From: Massilia putida
Lineage (GTDB): Bacteria; Pseudomonadota; Gammaproteobacteria; Burkholderiales; Burkholderiaceae_D
Reading direction: 5' to 3'
NCBI RefSeq assembly: GCF_001941825.1
Contig: NZ_CP019038.1
Location: forward strand, 6,324,001 to 6,388,000
Length of the DNA stretch: 64,000 nucleotides
The notes under the pieces are model-generated. The model was not told the DNA's origin and ran no database searches. It saw nothing but the letters and a program-made list of their open reading frames with translations. Made by a program: the position numbers and the translations under genes. Positions 54,824 to 63,759 of this stretch are shown here, piece by piece; positions within the stretch are counted from its first letter, which is position 1; every line of letters begins with the position of its first letter.

Positions 54824-55972
54824 TCACAGCAAAGGCAGGCCGAGCAAGGCGCGCCCGGCCCAGGTTTTTAACATATCGGTCGTGGGAGCCATGACGTGCC
54901 CGGCGCGCGCATCGCGCAGCATCTGACTCAAACGGCTGTTCTCGCGATAGGCAATGCCGCCGCAAACGGTCATGGCGTCATTTGTGACCGCTACGGCTGT
55001 CTCTGCTGCGTCCGCCTTGCAGGACAGGATGAATGGCAGTGCCTCGGGATCGCCCCGGTCGCCACGCTCGCCGGCCGCGTACAAGAGCTGTCTGGTTTTC
55101 TCGACGGACATCCACATGTCGGCATATTTCATCTGGAGCTGGTCGATATGGCGCAGCGATTCGCCCGTATGGCTATAACGCCGTGTGCGCAAATGTTCAC
55201 TCACGGCGTCGAGGGCGGCCTGCGCAATGCCCAAATAGCAGCCCGCCATCGCCATCAGAAAATAAGGCGCGATGACCTCGAATACATACCATATTTGGTC
55301 ACCGGCTTCCCCCAGCAGATTGGCGGACGGTACACGCGCATTCTCCAGGCGCATTCCCCGCGATGCGTTGCCGCGCATACCGAAGCCGTGCCATGGTTCA
55401 AGCCACTCGAGCCCGGCTGTATCCCGATCGACGATCAGGCAGCTCAAGTCGCCCACTTCGTCGGTGTTCGGGCTGAGCGCCGAGATGACGTAGGAATCGG
55501 CGTGCCCGCCATTGGTGACGAACTGCTTTGTCCCGTTCACGAGGAAGTGGTCGCCGGCCGCGGCGATAGCAGTTTCCGAAAGATAAAAATTCGCGCCGGT
55601 GCCACTCTCGGACAAGGCCAAGCTGGTGATGTGCTCCCCGCGTGCGATCTTGCTTAGATAAGCCTCCGACTGGTAGGACGTCGCCTTGGCCGCGATCACC
55701 GCGCTGCCGACGCAATGCATGCCGAAGCACATCGACGTCGAAGGACATGCTTTGCCGAGCGTTTCGGTAAGCACCGCCAAAGCGAGCAAACCCTGGCCGT
55801 GCCCGCCGAGCTGCTCGGGCACCTGAAGGCCCATGAGTCCAGACCTGGAGAGCGCTTCCATCGAGCGGGCCGGCCAGGCCGCCTCGCGGTCGACGTCGGT
55901 AGCGAACGGCGCTATCTCGTTGGCGACGGAAGAGGCGGAATCCTTCAGATCGAGCAGTTTCGTCGAGAACAT
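54824..55972 (-). CDS. acyl-CoA dehydrogenase family protein
   Basis: A 382-residue FAD flavoprotein of the acyl-CoA dehydrogenase fold: LMGLQVPEQLGGHGQGLL, ALSESGTGANFYLSETAI (FAD-binding region, with a shortened T-x-x-G-S/D pattern), FVTNGGHADSYVISA, and the C-terminal VCGGIAYRENSRLSQMLRDARAGHVMAPTTDMLKTWAGRALLGLPL. The ATG at 55972 is chosen over a distant TTG. It is unusual to find it as the upstream partner of a hybrid kinase. It may act on a thioester or be a FADH2-type oxygenase relative. Substrate unknown. Confidence 0.85.
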   Translation of the reverse strand: MFSTKLLDLKDSASSVANEIAPFATDVDREAAWPARSMEALSRSGLMGLQVPEQLGGHGQGLLALAVLTETLGKACPSTSMCFGMHCVGSAVIAAKATSYQSEAYLSKIARGEHITSLALSESGTGANFYLSETAIAAAGDHFLVNGTKQFVTNGGHADSYVISALSPNTDEVGDLSCLIVDRDTAGLEWLEPWHGFGMRGNASRGMRLENARVPSANLLGEAGDQIWYVFEVIAPYFLMAMAGCYLGIAQAALDAVSEHLRTRRYSHTGESLRHIDQLQMKYADMWMSVEKTRQLLYAAGERGDRGDPEALPFILSCKADAAETAVAVTNDAMTVCGGIAYRENSRLSQMLRDARAGHVMAPTTDMLKTWAGRALLGLPLL

Positions 55973-56161
55973 GACAGTCGCATTCAGTAAGTGATGAGAA
56001 GAGAACGGCAAACGGGGACAGTGCAGGCGATGAGGAGAACAACATGTTTGCACCAATACATATTATACCTGTTAGCAATCCAATTCTTTTTCAACGGTGC
56101 AACCGGGCGGGGCCCATGTACGAACGTCGTTCGGCCTGCCAGCACGGGCATATCGGCTGGT

Positions 56162-58291
56162 CTAAGGCAGCCGCCACGATCTCAGCGTCGACAGCACTGT
56201 CAACAGTTCGGCGGGTTCCACCGGCTTGGCGACGTGCATCTGAAAACCGCTCGTGAGGGCTCGCATGCGGTCCTGGACGCGAGCGTAGGCGGTCAGTGCC
56301 ACCGCCGGCACGCCCGGCAGACGATTGCGCTTTTCGCGCTGCCGCACCTCCGCAATGAAGGCATAGCCATCCATGCCCGGCATGCCGATGTCGCTGACGA
56401 TCAAGTCCGGCTGCATGCCTTCCCAAATAAGCAACGCCTCTTCGGCGTCGGCGGCGGTTTCCACGACGGCACGCGCGCTGGACAAGACGGATGCGAGCAT
56501 GTTGCGTGCATCGTCGTCGTCCTCGACCAGGAGAACGACAACGCCCGCCAATCCGAACTCTTCCGTATTCAATGGGATGCGATAGGGCTGGGCCATCGGT
56601 TCCTGATGGGCTGTTGCCGGCCGTGTCGCCAGGGGCGCCAGCGGCAGGCTGACCGTAAACGACGCGCCTTTCCCCAGTCCATCACTGTTGGCGCTCACGG
56701 CACCGCCGTGCAACTCGACCAGTTTCTTGACGATCGCGAGCCCGAGGCCGAGTCCACCGTGCTTACGGCTCGCCGATGCGTCTACCTGGGTGAAACTGTC
56801 GAAGATGCGCGGCAGGTACTCGGGCGGAATGCCGGCGCCGTTGTCCGTGACGACGACGTGCATGTTGGAGTGATGTCGTTGCACGGCGAGATGCACACGG
56901 CCACCCTTCGGCGTAAATTTGATCGCGTTGGACATGAGATTCCAGACGATCTGCTGCAAGCGCTCCGGATCGCCGGAGATCGGTCCCGCCTGCGGGTCGA
57001 TGACGAGCTGAAGGGCAATCGATTTTGCCATCGCGGTCGGCCGCAGCGCTTCGACGGCGGCCTCGACCGACGTATGCGGCGAGAACAGCTGGACGTTCAG
57101 GCGCAGCTTGCCGCTGACGATTCTCGATATGTCGAGCAGGTCCTCCACGATCTGGGCTTGCGCCCGCGCATTGCGCTCGATGGTCTCGATCGCGCGTTGC
57201 ATCATCGTGGCGTCCAGCCGGCCTGACGTGAGCATTTGCGACCAGCCGAGAATCGACGTCAAGGGCGTCCGTAATTCGTGCGAGACCGTGGCCAGGAACT
57301 GGTCCTTGGCTTCGTTGGCGCGCGCTGCTTCTTCGTAAAGGCGTTGCTTCTCGGCCGCTTCCTGTTCGGCACGACGCTGGGCGAACACGGCATCCTGGTA
57401 GAGCGACGCCTTGTTCAGGCCAATGGCAGCCTGCGCAGCGAGCGTTTCCACCAGCCGTTCGTGTTCCTCTTTGAATACGCCCGTGTTGGCATGTCCAAAG
57501 AAGAGTCCCCCGATCACTTCGCCATTCCCGAGCGTGACCGGCACCGCCAGGTACGAGCGGACGGGAAGATGTCCCGGGGGCATGCCGTGGTGGGGCGACA
57601 TCTTGCCATAGCGAGGGTCGAGCAAGATATCGTCGCTTCGGATAGCGCGTTCGCCGCGAAAGGTCGGTCCGAACAGGTGCGTATTGCGTGGCAGGGGAAA
57701 CTTGGAAAAATGCTCCTTGGGCACGCCGGAGATGGTGTACAGCGTATAAGACTCGCCCGCCTCGTTACGTACGTTGTAGAAGAATGCGCCGAACTGCGCG
57801 TTCGTCAGCCGTGTCGCCGTATCGGTCACTGCCTGGACAATTTTTTCGTGATCGAGTTCCTGCAGAATGAGCAGGCCGATCCGATGAAGGGCCTCGCGCT
57901 CTTGCGCCTGCTTCAGCTGCGTCCGTGCATCCTGGACTTCGATCACCGTGCCGACCACGACCCCGTTCCGACGGATCGGACTGGCGGTGAACGTGACCGG
58001 ATACAGCGTGCCGTCCTTGTGGACAAAGACTTCCTCTCCCTGCTCCTGCATGTTCGCAGGCGCGGCACGATCGATCGGGCACTCTTCGAGCGGATAAGGG
58101 CGACCGTCCGGGCGGCGGTTGTGGATGTAATCGTGCAGCGGCGCGTCCCGCACTTCCGCAAGAGTAAAACCGGTCAACTGTTCCGCTGCGGGGTTCATAT
58201 ACACACAGTATTGCCGTTGGTCCATCACAAACAGCGCTACCGTTGCATTGTTACAGAGATCTTCAAGATCGACTAAGCGCTGACTTTCCAC
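56162..58291 (-). CDS. hybrid histidine kinase, PAS-GAF-HisKA-HATPase-REC
   Basis: A 709-residue cytoplasmic kinase. PAS (CNNATVALFVMDQRQYCVYMN, FTASPIRRNGVVVGT), GAF (about residues 135-300: LTNAQFGAFFYN, VRSYLAVPVTLGNGEVIGGLFFGH), HisKA with HELRTPLTSILG, HATPase (NLMSNAIKFTPKGG, DNGAGI, GGLGLGLAIVKKL) and a receiver (VVLLVEDDDDARNML, VSDIGMPGMDG, AKPVE). There is no output domain. It is separated from the acyl-CoA dehydrogenase start by about 190 bp. Confidence 0.9.
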   Translation of the reverse strand: MESQRLVDLEDLCNNATVALFVMDQRQYCVYMNPAAEQLTGFTLAEVRDAPLHDYIHNRRPDGRPYPLEECPIDRAAPANMQEQGEEVFVHKDGTLYPVTFTASPIRRNGVVVGTVIEVQDARTQLKQAQEREALHRIGLLILQELDHEKIVQAVTDTATRLTNAQFGAFFYNVRNEAGESYTLYTISGVPKEHFSKFPLPRNTHLFGPTFRGERAIRSDDILLDPRYGKMSPHHGMPPGHLPVRSYLAVPVTLGNGEVIGGLFFGHANTGVFKEEHERLVETLAAQAAIGLNKASLYQDAVFAQRRAEQEAAEKQRLYEEAARANEAKDQFLATVSHELRTPLTSILGWSQMLTSGRLDATMMQRAIETIERNARAQAQIVEDLLDISRIVSGKLRLNVQLFSPHTSVEAAVEALRPTAMAKSIALQLVIDPQAGPISGDPERLQQIVWNLMSNAIKFTPKGGRVHLAVQRHHSNMHVVVTDNGAGIPPEYLPRIFDSFTQVDASASRKHGGLGLGLAIVKKLVELHGGAVSANSDGLGKGASFTVSLPLAPLATRPATAHQEPMAQPYRIPLNTEEFGLAGVVVLLVEDDDDARNMLASVLSSARAVVETAADAEEALLIWEGMQPDLIVSDIGMPGMDGYAFIAEVRQREKRNRLPGVPAVALTAYARVQDRMRALTSGFQMHVAKPVEPAELLTVLSTLRSWRLP

Positions 58292-58948
58292 GGCTGACTT
58301 TACGTAACGACGAAATTGCCGAGATTTTACAGGGGTTATCGGCGCGCACGATTCACTTGTCAGCGGACATTGTCGAGCGGGTATCTTGCTTTACAGCATG
58401 TAGGTGTCGATGGCCCGAGCGGCATCCGCCGTGGCGAGAAGCGGCGCTCAGCGAGCGCCAAGGTCCTCGGCGACGGTAGAGCGCCCGGATAGATCCGCGG
58501 TCGGTCAACACGGATCGATTCAGGTTCGAGCGTATGCCTGCGCTCTCGGGCACCGCGCGCAGGTGCGCTGGACAGACGTCTGCCATGCGCTGTCCGGGCG
58601 CATAAAAATCGGCAAGGGTCTTGCGGAGTCGTTGCCAAGAGACATAAACGACAACGCATCCCGAATTGGCGCGCTGGGTGCCTGCGTCAGTGTCGGGTGA
58701 CGCGGTAAGTGAGAAACCGGGTGTTGACTACAAAGGGATTTTTCACGATCTGCGTCACGTCGACTACGAAACCTGACGGAGAACGTGAAAAACTCGGCAA
58801 GCGTGACTCGGAAAATGAAATTTCTGTCATGGCCGACCAAGCCGTTGACAGGTCGCTATCGATCCAGAGCGGACGGTTGAGAAGCTACCCAGGAGCTACA
58901 GGAATACGCTGCTAGTCAGCAGTCTTTTCGTGACGCTCGTCGTGGATG
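58292..58948. other. 657-bp interval without recognisable gene
   Basis: It contains the presumed promoter of the minus-strand kinase at its left end. Short open frames on both strands show no familiar motif, consistent ribosome site or conserved block. It ends at the left inverted repeat of the IS3 element, which may have separated it from its original neighbours. Confidence 0.5.
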
Positions 58949-58982
58949 TGAACCGCCCCGGGAATCGTGGAGGCTGGTTGGT

Positions 58983-59834
58983 TTAAGTTAATGCGACTTC
59001 AGCGGCAGCGATTGTGAGTTGCCGATAATAGTTTGCCTCAGCTTCGGCGGGCGGGATATAGCCGAGTGGTTCCATCAGCCGATGGTGGTTGAACCAGGCT
59101 ACCCATTCCAGCGTTGCCAGCTCGACAGACTCCCGGGTTTTCCAGGTCCGGCGATGAATCAATTCTGTCTTGTACAAGCCGTTGATCGTTTCAGCCAGCG
59201 CGTTATCGTAGCTATCGCCTCGGCTGCCGACCGACGGTTCGATACCTGCTTCGGCCAGCCGTTCGCTGTAGCGAATGCTGAGATATTGCGAGCCTCTGTC
59301 GGAGTGATGAATCAAAGTTCCATTGTCACCGGGTCGGCGGGCATACAGCGCCTGTTCAAGCGCATCCAGGACGAAGTCAGTGGTCATCGACGAACTGACC
59401 CTCCAGCCGACAATGCGCCGCGCAAACACGTCAACCACGAAGGCCACGTACAGCCAGCCCTGCCACGTCGAAACGTATGTAAAGTCCGATACCCACAGCT
59501 GATTTGGGCGGTCCGCTGTGAACTGCCGATTCACCCGATCCAGCGGGCGCGGAGTGGCAGCATCGGGACTCGTTGTCCGGGCTCGCTTGCCGCGTACAGC
59601 ACCTTGCAAACCCAGCCGCTTCATCAAACGCTCCACCGTGCAGCGAGCGATGGCGATGCGTTCCCGATTCATCTGCTTCCAGACCTTGTCCGCGCCGTAG
59701 ACCTGCATGTTGGCCCGCCAAACCCGGCTAATTTCCGGGCACAGAATCTCATCGCGCTTCGCCCTGGCGCATCGCTTCGACGGATCACGAAGCTGTGCCG
59801 CATGGCGCCGATAACCCGACGGGGCAATCCGCAA
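58983..59834 (-). CDS. IS3 transposase OrfB (DDE integrase domain)
   Basis: A 283-residue reading frame from an internal ATG; its open frame reaches upstream ([17 protein letters not shown]) into orfA, as expected for an OrfAB fusion made by -1 frameshifting. Catalytic Asp is in LWVSDFTYV, the second Asp in HHSDRGSQY and Glu in YDNALAETINGL. The C-terminus WVAWFNHHRLMEPLGYIPPAEAE is complete, so the enzyme may be active. Confidence 0.9.
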   Translation of the reverse strand: MRIAPSGYRRHAAQLRDPSKRCARAKRDEILCPEISRVWRANMQVYGADKVWKQMNRERIAIARCTVERLMKRLGLQGAVRGKRARTTSPDAATPRPLDRVNRQFTADRPNQLWVSDFTYVSTWQGWLYVAFVVDVFARRIVGWRVSSSMTTDFVLDALEQALYARRPGDNGTLIHHSDRGSQYLSIRYSERLAEAGIEPSVGSRGDSYDNALAETINGLYKTELIHRRTWKTRESVELATLEWVAWFNHHRLMEPLGYIPPAEAEANYYRQLTIAAAEVALT

Positions 59835-59890
59835 GACCTTGCAGATCGGCTCGACCCCGAAGGTGTCGCGATGCTGATCGATAAAGGCCT

Positions 59891-60217
59891 TCAGGACTTC
59901 AACCGGCGGTCGAGCTCCGCCTGGGCGAAAAACGCACTCGCCAGCTTCAGGATTTCGTTGGCCCGCCGCAGTTCCTTGTTCTCGCGCTCCAGGGCTTTAA
60001 GTCGCTCACGTTCGTCTGTTGTCACTCCTGCGCGCTCACCTTGGTCAACCTGGTCGCGCTTGACCCATTCATGCAGCGTTTGCGGCGTGCAGCCGATCAT
60101 CGCTGCAATTGACTCGACCGAAGCCCACAGCGAAGGATGCTCATTACGCTGCCCACGTACCAGACGGACAGCGCGTTCCCGGACTTCCGGTGAAAATTTG
60201 CTTGGCTTCTTGTTCAT
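59891..60217 (-). CDS. IS3 transposase OrfA (helix-turn-helix)
   Basis: A 108-residue DNA-binding protein: [40 protein letters not shown] (helix-turn-helix) and the leucine zipper [32 protein letters not shown]. It ends just past the point where orfB opens in the -1 frame. Confidence 0.9.
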   Translation of the reverse strand: MNKKPSKFSPEVRERAVRLVRGQRNEHPSLWASVESIAAMIGCTPQTLHEWVKRDQVDQGERAGVTTDERERLKALERENKELRRANEILKLASAFFAQAELDRRLKS

Positions 60218-60267
60218 AGCTCCATTCTCTCAAGAGTTGGAGCCTCCGCCAAATTCGGGGCGGTTCA

Positions 60268-61004
60268 AACAGCGTGCCGGGAGTGATGTTCGGGTACCTA
60301 TACTGGCGCTACGGAATCGAGGCAGCAATGATGGCGCATGCTCTTGCCCACGTCGTGTCCTTTTTGGGTACAGGAGCTTGAGCGGTTCGATGGATGGCTC
60401 CTTCGGACATCGTATATGAAGCGGTTGCCGGATTTGGGTTTCAGGAAAGGTGCCTGAGGGCGGCCGATCGCTTCGGCCGGATCTGCTTGGCCTAGGCGCG
60501 CGGTGCACATTCGGCGCCCGTGGACCAAATTTTATATGCCGCTGCATGACCGCTGACCCACTATTGCGAATCCGCTACGAGCGCCGCGCAGATATTCATC
60601 AAGCCTTCCTTTTGCTTGCCTGCTCGCTCATCTGCTGGCGGTACGTTGAACGGTATTGTTAGAGATACTTAATACGTCTATCAAAAACCCTACTTGCCAG
60701 CAGAGCAAAACGAACCGCACACTGGAATTTGCGAACGGCCGGGTTCCGCTATAGGAGCGACCAGGAACCCCGACCGGACGCGAGCGCACTTTTCAGCATG
60801 CGGGACCTGGAGCAACGCAGCTGCACGGCTCCAGTTCGGTGTAGCGAAGCAGGCCTCCTGCTTAAGGGCGCGCAAAATCGTCGAGCATTTGCGCTGGCAA
60901 CATTTTCACGTCAGAGCCAATGGTATTTGTTTCAGCCGACGAGCGCGGGCGATGCCCACGTCTGTTCCATCGCCAAGTTAGCCGCTTGCGCGTCTCTACC
61001 GCCG
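60268..61004. other. interval with IS debris
   Basis: Apart from the transposase scrap at 60570-60662, no coding or structural feature is supported on either strand across this 737-bp stretch. Confidence 0.45.
60570..60662 (+). pseudogene. IS5-type transposase C-terminal scrap
   Basis: The last codons before a TAG at 60660-60662 read RIRYERRADIHQAFLLLACS and then LICWRYVERYC. This resembles the end of IS5-type (IS1031/IS427 group) transposases, RYERRADIHxAFLxLGCxxICW. Everything upstream of it has been lost. It differs from the IS903-like pieces at 3141 and 32105, so it comes from a different element. Confidence 0.65.
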
Positions 61005-61622
61005 TATCTCGCCTGCGCCGGTGCTGGCAACGGATCGCGCATCGCTGTCGTTCAGCGTCGACAAGAATGCTGCGACGTCGTGAATCTCCGCCTCGGTCCA
61101 TACCGGTTGTCCATCCTTGCGGTTGGTCAGCGGTGCATTATGGCGGTCGATGTTGCTCTGGTAGCGCACCGGCAGATCGTCAAAAGGCTGGCCGCCGTCG
61201 GGATGCGGATACCACTTCTGTGGATCCGTATCGCGCTGTACGTAAAAGCGAAGCGAATCTTCCAGTTTGTGAAAGCGCCGTTGTGGAAAAAGGCGCCGCG
61301 TGTAGCGACGTTGCACAGCGTCGGCGTGCGAAACATCCCGCAGTACCATGGGTTATCGGCCTTGCCGGTGCGGAGCGGGCCACACAAACCTAGGTCGTAA
61401 TAATTCGGATCGCCATTCGCCGGAATCTCGGGATTGCGCGGCACACCTAGGGTCTGGAAGTTGTAGTCGGTGAGGGGGATGCGCTCCAGCTGCGCCCTTA
61501 TCGACCGGATGGCAGGACGCGCAATTGCCGCGTTTCGGGTCGACGAACAGTGCCATGCCGCGTGCTTCCTGCTCGCTGAACTGGGCCTTGCCTTCGAGGA
61601 GACGGTCGAGGCCCCGCTAGAA
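61005..61622 (-). pseudogene. di-haem cytochrome c peroxidase (MauG/CcpA-like), broken
   Basis: On the minus strand three frames in succession carry one gene: FSEQEARGMALFVDPKRGNCASCHP (haem-binding CxxCH) at the right; LTDYNFQTLGVPRNPEIPAN and NPWYCGMFRTPTL-NVATRGAFFHNGAFT in the middle; then LEDSLRFYVQRDTDPQKWYP and DVAAFLSTLNDSDA at the left. At least two frameshifts and a missing N-terminal half make it non-functional. It was a periplasmic peroxidase-family protein. Confidence 0.8.
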
Positions 61623-61843
61623 GTAAATACCTCATATGGACGTTCGCAGTGCGCCAGCTGGACTAGCATATCTCGCTTATCCGTTTCGCATAAGCCGAGC
61701 AGGTGATACCACTTTGCAGATCACACGCAAGAAAAAATTGATTCGTCAACGTGCACGAACCGGCGCACGATGGCTCAGACGCGTTGCTCGAATCGCGCGC
61801 CGGAGAAATCAACCGCAAAAATCCAACGACAAGGACGGTCATC

Positions 61844-62785
61844 ATGCAAATCAAAGCGCAATTGAAGAAGGTAGCCGCGATCACTGGGCTGGCATTGGGT
61901 GCACTCGGTCTCGCAACGCAGGCGGAAGGAGCTACCTGGACACTCTCCGGCGCCCTCGTCACCCACGATCCCAGCATGTATGTCGAGGGATCGACCTGGT
62001 GGGTGTTCGAAACCAGCGACACTGGCATCGGCGTGAAGTACTCGCCGGATGGCCACAGCTGGACACAGGGTGTCAGCCTTTTCGGGAATGGCCTTCCGTG
62101 GTGGGGCGCTTACAACGGCAACACTACAAAGGCGTGGGCGCCAGATATCCATGATTGGAACGGCAGGGCGATCGTGTATTACGCGGTGTCGACATTCGGG
62201 TCGCAGAATTCGGCAATCGGCCTCGCCACCGCCACGAGCATCGCGAAGGGCGACTGGGTCGACCAGGGAATTGTGCTCAGTTCCAATTCAGGGTCGGATT
62301 TTAACGCCATTGATCCAAATTTCTACGTCGACCCGTCAGGGCAGCCATGGCTGGCCTATGGTTCTTGGTGGACCGGCATTTACGTCACTCGCGTCGATGT
62401 GACCACGCTCAAGCCGACTGGATCCCGATACCACCTTGCTGCCGACAGCTCGGGTATCGAGAACTCGTTCATTATGAGAAACGGCAGCTACTATTACCTT
62501 TTCGTGTCGAAAGGGACGTGCTGCAGCGGCAGCAGTAGCACCTACCGAATTGCCTATGGGCGTTCGGCGAGCGTCACGGGGCCCTATCTCGACAAGAATG
62601 GTGTGGACATGGTGAATGGCGGTGGCACGGTGCTCGAAGCCGGCGCTGGCGAGTGGATCGCACCCGGCGGCGAAAGCGTGGCAAATGGCGCAATGATCCG
62701 GCACAAGCTGGACTCGTACAACAATTACACGCCAATCATGTTCATTAGCGATCTGGTCTTCGTCAATGGTTGGCCCTCGTTCTGA
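61844..62785 (+). CDS. secreted GH43 endo-arabinanase
   Basis: A 313-residue glycoside hydrolase family 43 enzyme, five-bladed propeller type. The signal peptide is MQIKAQLKKVAAITGLALGALGLATQAEGA. Catalytic residues by family pattern are Asp42 (VTHDPSMY), Asp157 (AIDPNFYV) and Glu206 (IENSFIM). Supporting blocks are KAWAPDIH, PWLAYGSWWTGIY and CCSGSSSTYRIAYGRS. The closest function is endo-1,5-alpha-L-arabinanase, acting outside the cytoplasm on plant arabinan. It stands alone among transposon debris with no arabinose genes nearby. Start chosen at the ATG directly before the signal peptide; an upstream in-frame stretch from 61751 has no similarity. Confidence 0.88.
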   Translation: MQIKAQLKKVAAITGLALGALGLATQAEGATWTLSGALVTHDPSMYVEGSTWWVFETSDTGIGVKYSPDGHSWTQGVSLFGNGLPWWGAYNGNTTKAWAPDIHDWNGRAIVYYAVSTFGSQNSAIGLATATSIAKGDWVDQGIVLSSNSGSDFNAIDPNFYVDPSGQPWLAYGSWWTGIYVTRVDVTTLKPTGSRYHLAADSSGIENSFIMRNGSYYYLFVSKGTCCSGSSSTYRIAYGRSASVTGPYLDKNGVDMVNGGGTVLEAGAGEWIAPGGESVANGAMIRHKLDSYNNYTPIMFISDLVFVNGWPSF

Positions 62786-63229
62786 ACCTGGGCGCGGAAC
62801 GTAGTACACATGGCGTCGCGGTCTTCGCTTAATTAGCGCGTGCTGATCTTCGATGTATTGTCCCGCCTGCTAGGAGCAAGTATGCAAGCCATGTGCTGTC
62901 ATATCGCCAAATGCACATGGTTTGTAAAGGCTAGTTTGCGATCGGTGGCCATTAGGCCGGTCCGTACCGACCAGACTATGCATGACGGCAGCACACTCGC
63001 CGCAGTTTTCAGCGCCTGCAAACAAGCGGCGTCGCCCAGCGCGGTTTAGCGCAATGCTCGCGTTCGGTTTTGTCGCGTTGAGGGGTACTCGTGCTCATCA
63101 GGTAGATGTTTAGTTTCGTGTGATCATGTCCCTCGCCGTAGCTGGCCTTTGTTTCGTGCAAAGGCTATGCTGGGCGAATTGATTGCTGGGTTCAGCAGTC
63201 CTGGCATTCAATCGCATCTAGAGCAAACT
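62786..63229. other. interval without recognisable gene
   Basis: No open frame with family similarity is seen between the arabinanase and the IS3 end. Sequence is lower in GC than the operons to the left. Confidence 0.45.
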
Positions 63230-63291
63230 GTGGCCTGCTGCCGATTCCACAGACACCAAGTTAAGGTGGAAAATGGGGTCAGGAGGAATCA

Positions 63292-63759
63292 ATGGCAGCA
63301 GCAAGAAGGCAGTTCAGCCGAGAGTTCAAACTTGAGGCGGTGAAGTTGGTCGAAGAACGCGGGGTATCGGTACGCCAAGCTGCTCAAGACCTGGACGTGC
63401 ACGAAAACGTCCTACGCAAATGGGTACGCGAATTGCGCGAGCAACCCGAGGAAGCATTCCCTGGCAACGGCAAGATGACGGCCCAGGATGCTGAGATTGC
63501 GCGGTTGCGCAAAGAAGTCACCAAGCTCAAGATGGAGCGAGACCTGTTGAAAAAAGCCGCGGCCTACTTCGCGAAGGAGTCGATTGAAGTTCGGCTTCAT
63601 CGCGAAGCACCGAGGAGTCTGGCCGGTCAATTTGATGTGCGAGGCGCTCGGTGTCTCGAGGGGCGGCTTCTATGGCTGGCTGACGCGTCCGCCGAGCCGG
63701 CGCAGCAGGCAAGACAAAAAGCTGGGTGTCCAAGTACGGCAAAGCTTCCTGCGCAGTGA
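63292..63759 (+). CDS. IS3 transposase OrfA, extended frame
   Basis: The N-terminal part is a clear OrfA (RQFSREFKLEAVKLVEERGVSVRQAA with helix-turn-helix, then DAEIARLRKEVTKLKMERDLLKKAAAYFAKES). After AKES the frame continues to 63759 with no family similarity, where related OrfA proteins normally stop. Ribosome site AGGAGGAATCA precedes the ATG. Confidence 0.8.
   Translation: MAAARRQFSREFKLEAVKLVEERGVSVRQAAQDLDVHENVLRKWVRELREQPEEAFPGNGKMTAQDAEIARLRKEVTKLKMERDLLKKAAAYFAKESIEVRLHREAPRSLAGQFDVRGARCLEGRLLWLADASAEPAQQARQKAGCPSTAKLPAQ

Larger units (their letters stand above)
58949..60267 (-). mobile_element. apparently complete IS3-family insertion sequence, 1,319 bp
   Basis: Bounded by imperfect inverted repeats TGAACCGCCCCG...GAGGCT at 58949 and its complement ending at 60267. 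Between them are minus-strand orfA and orfB in the normal -1 arrangement. The flanking bases (ATG on the left, AAC on the right) show no 3-bp target duplication, so the ends may have been rearranged. Its inverted repeat matches the decayed copy at 5755. Confidence 0.85.
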
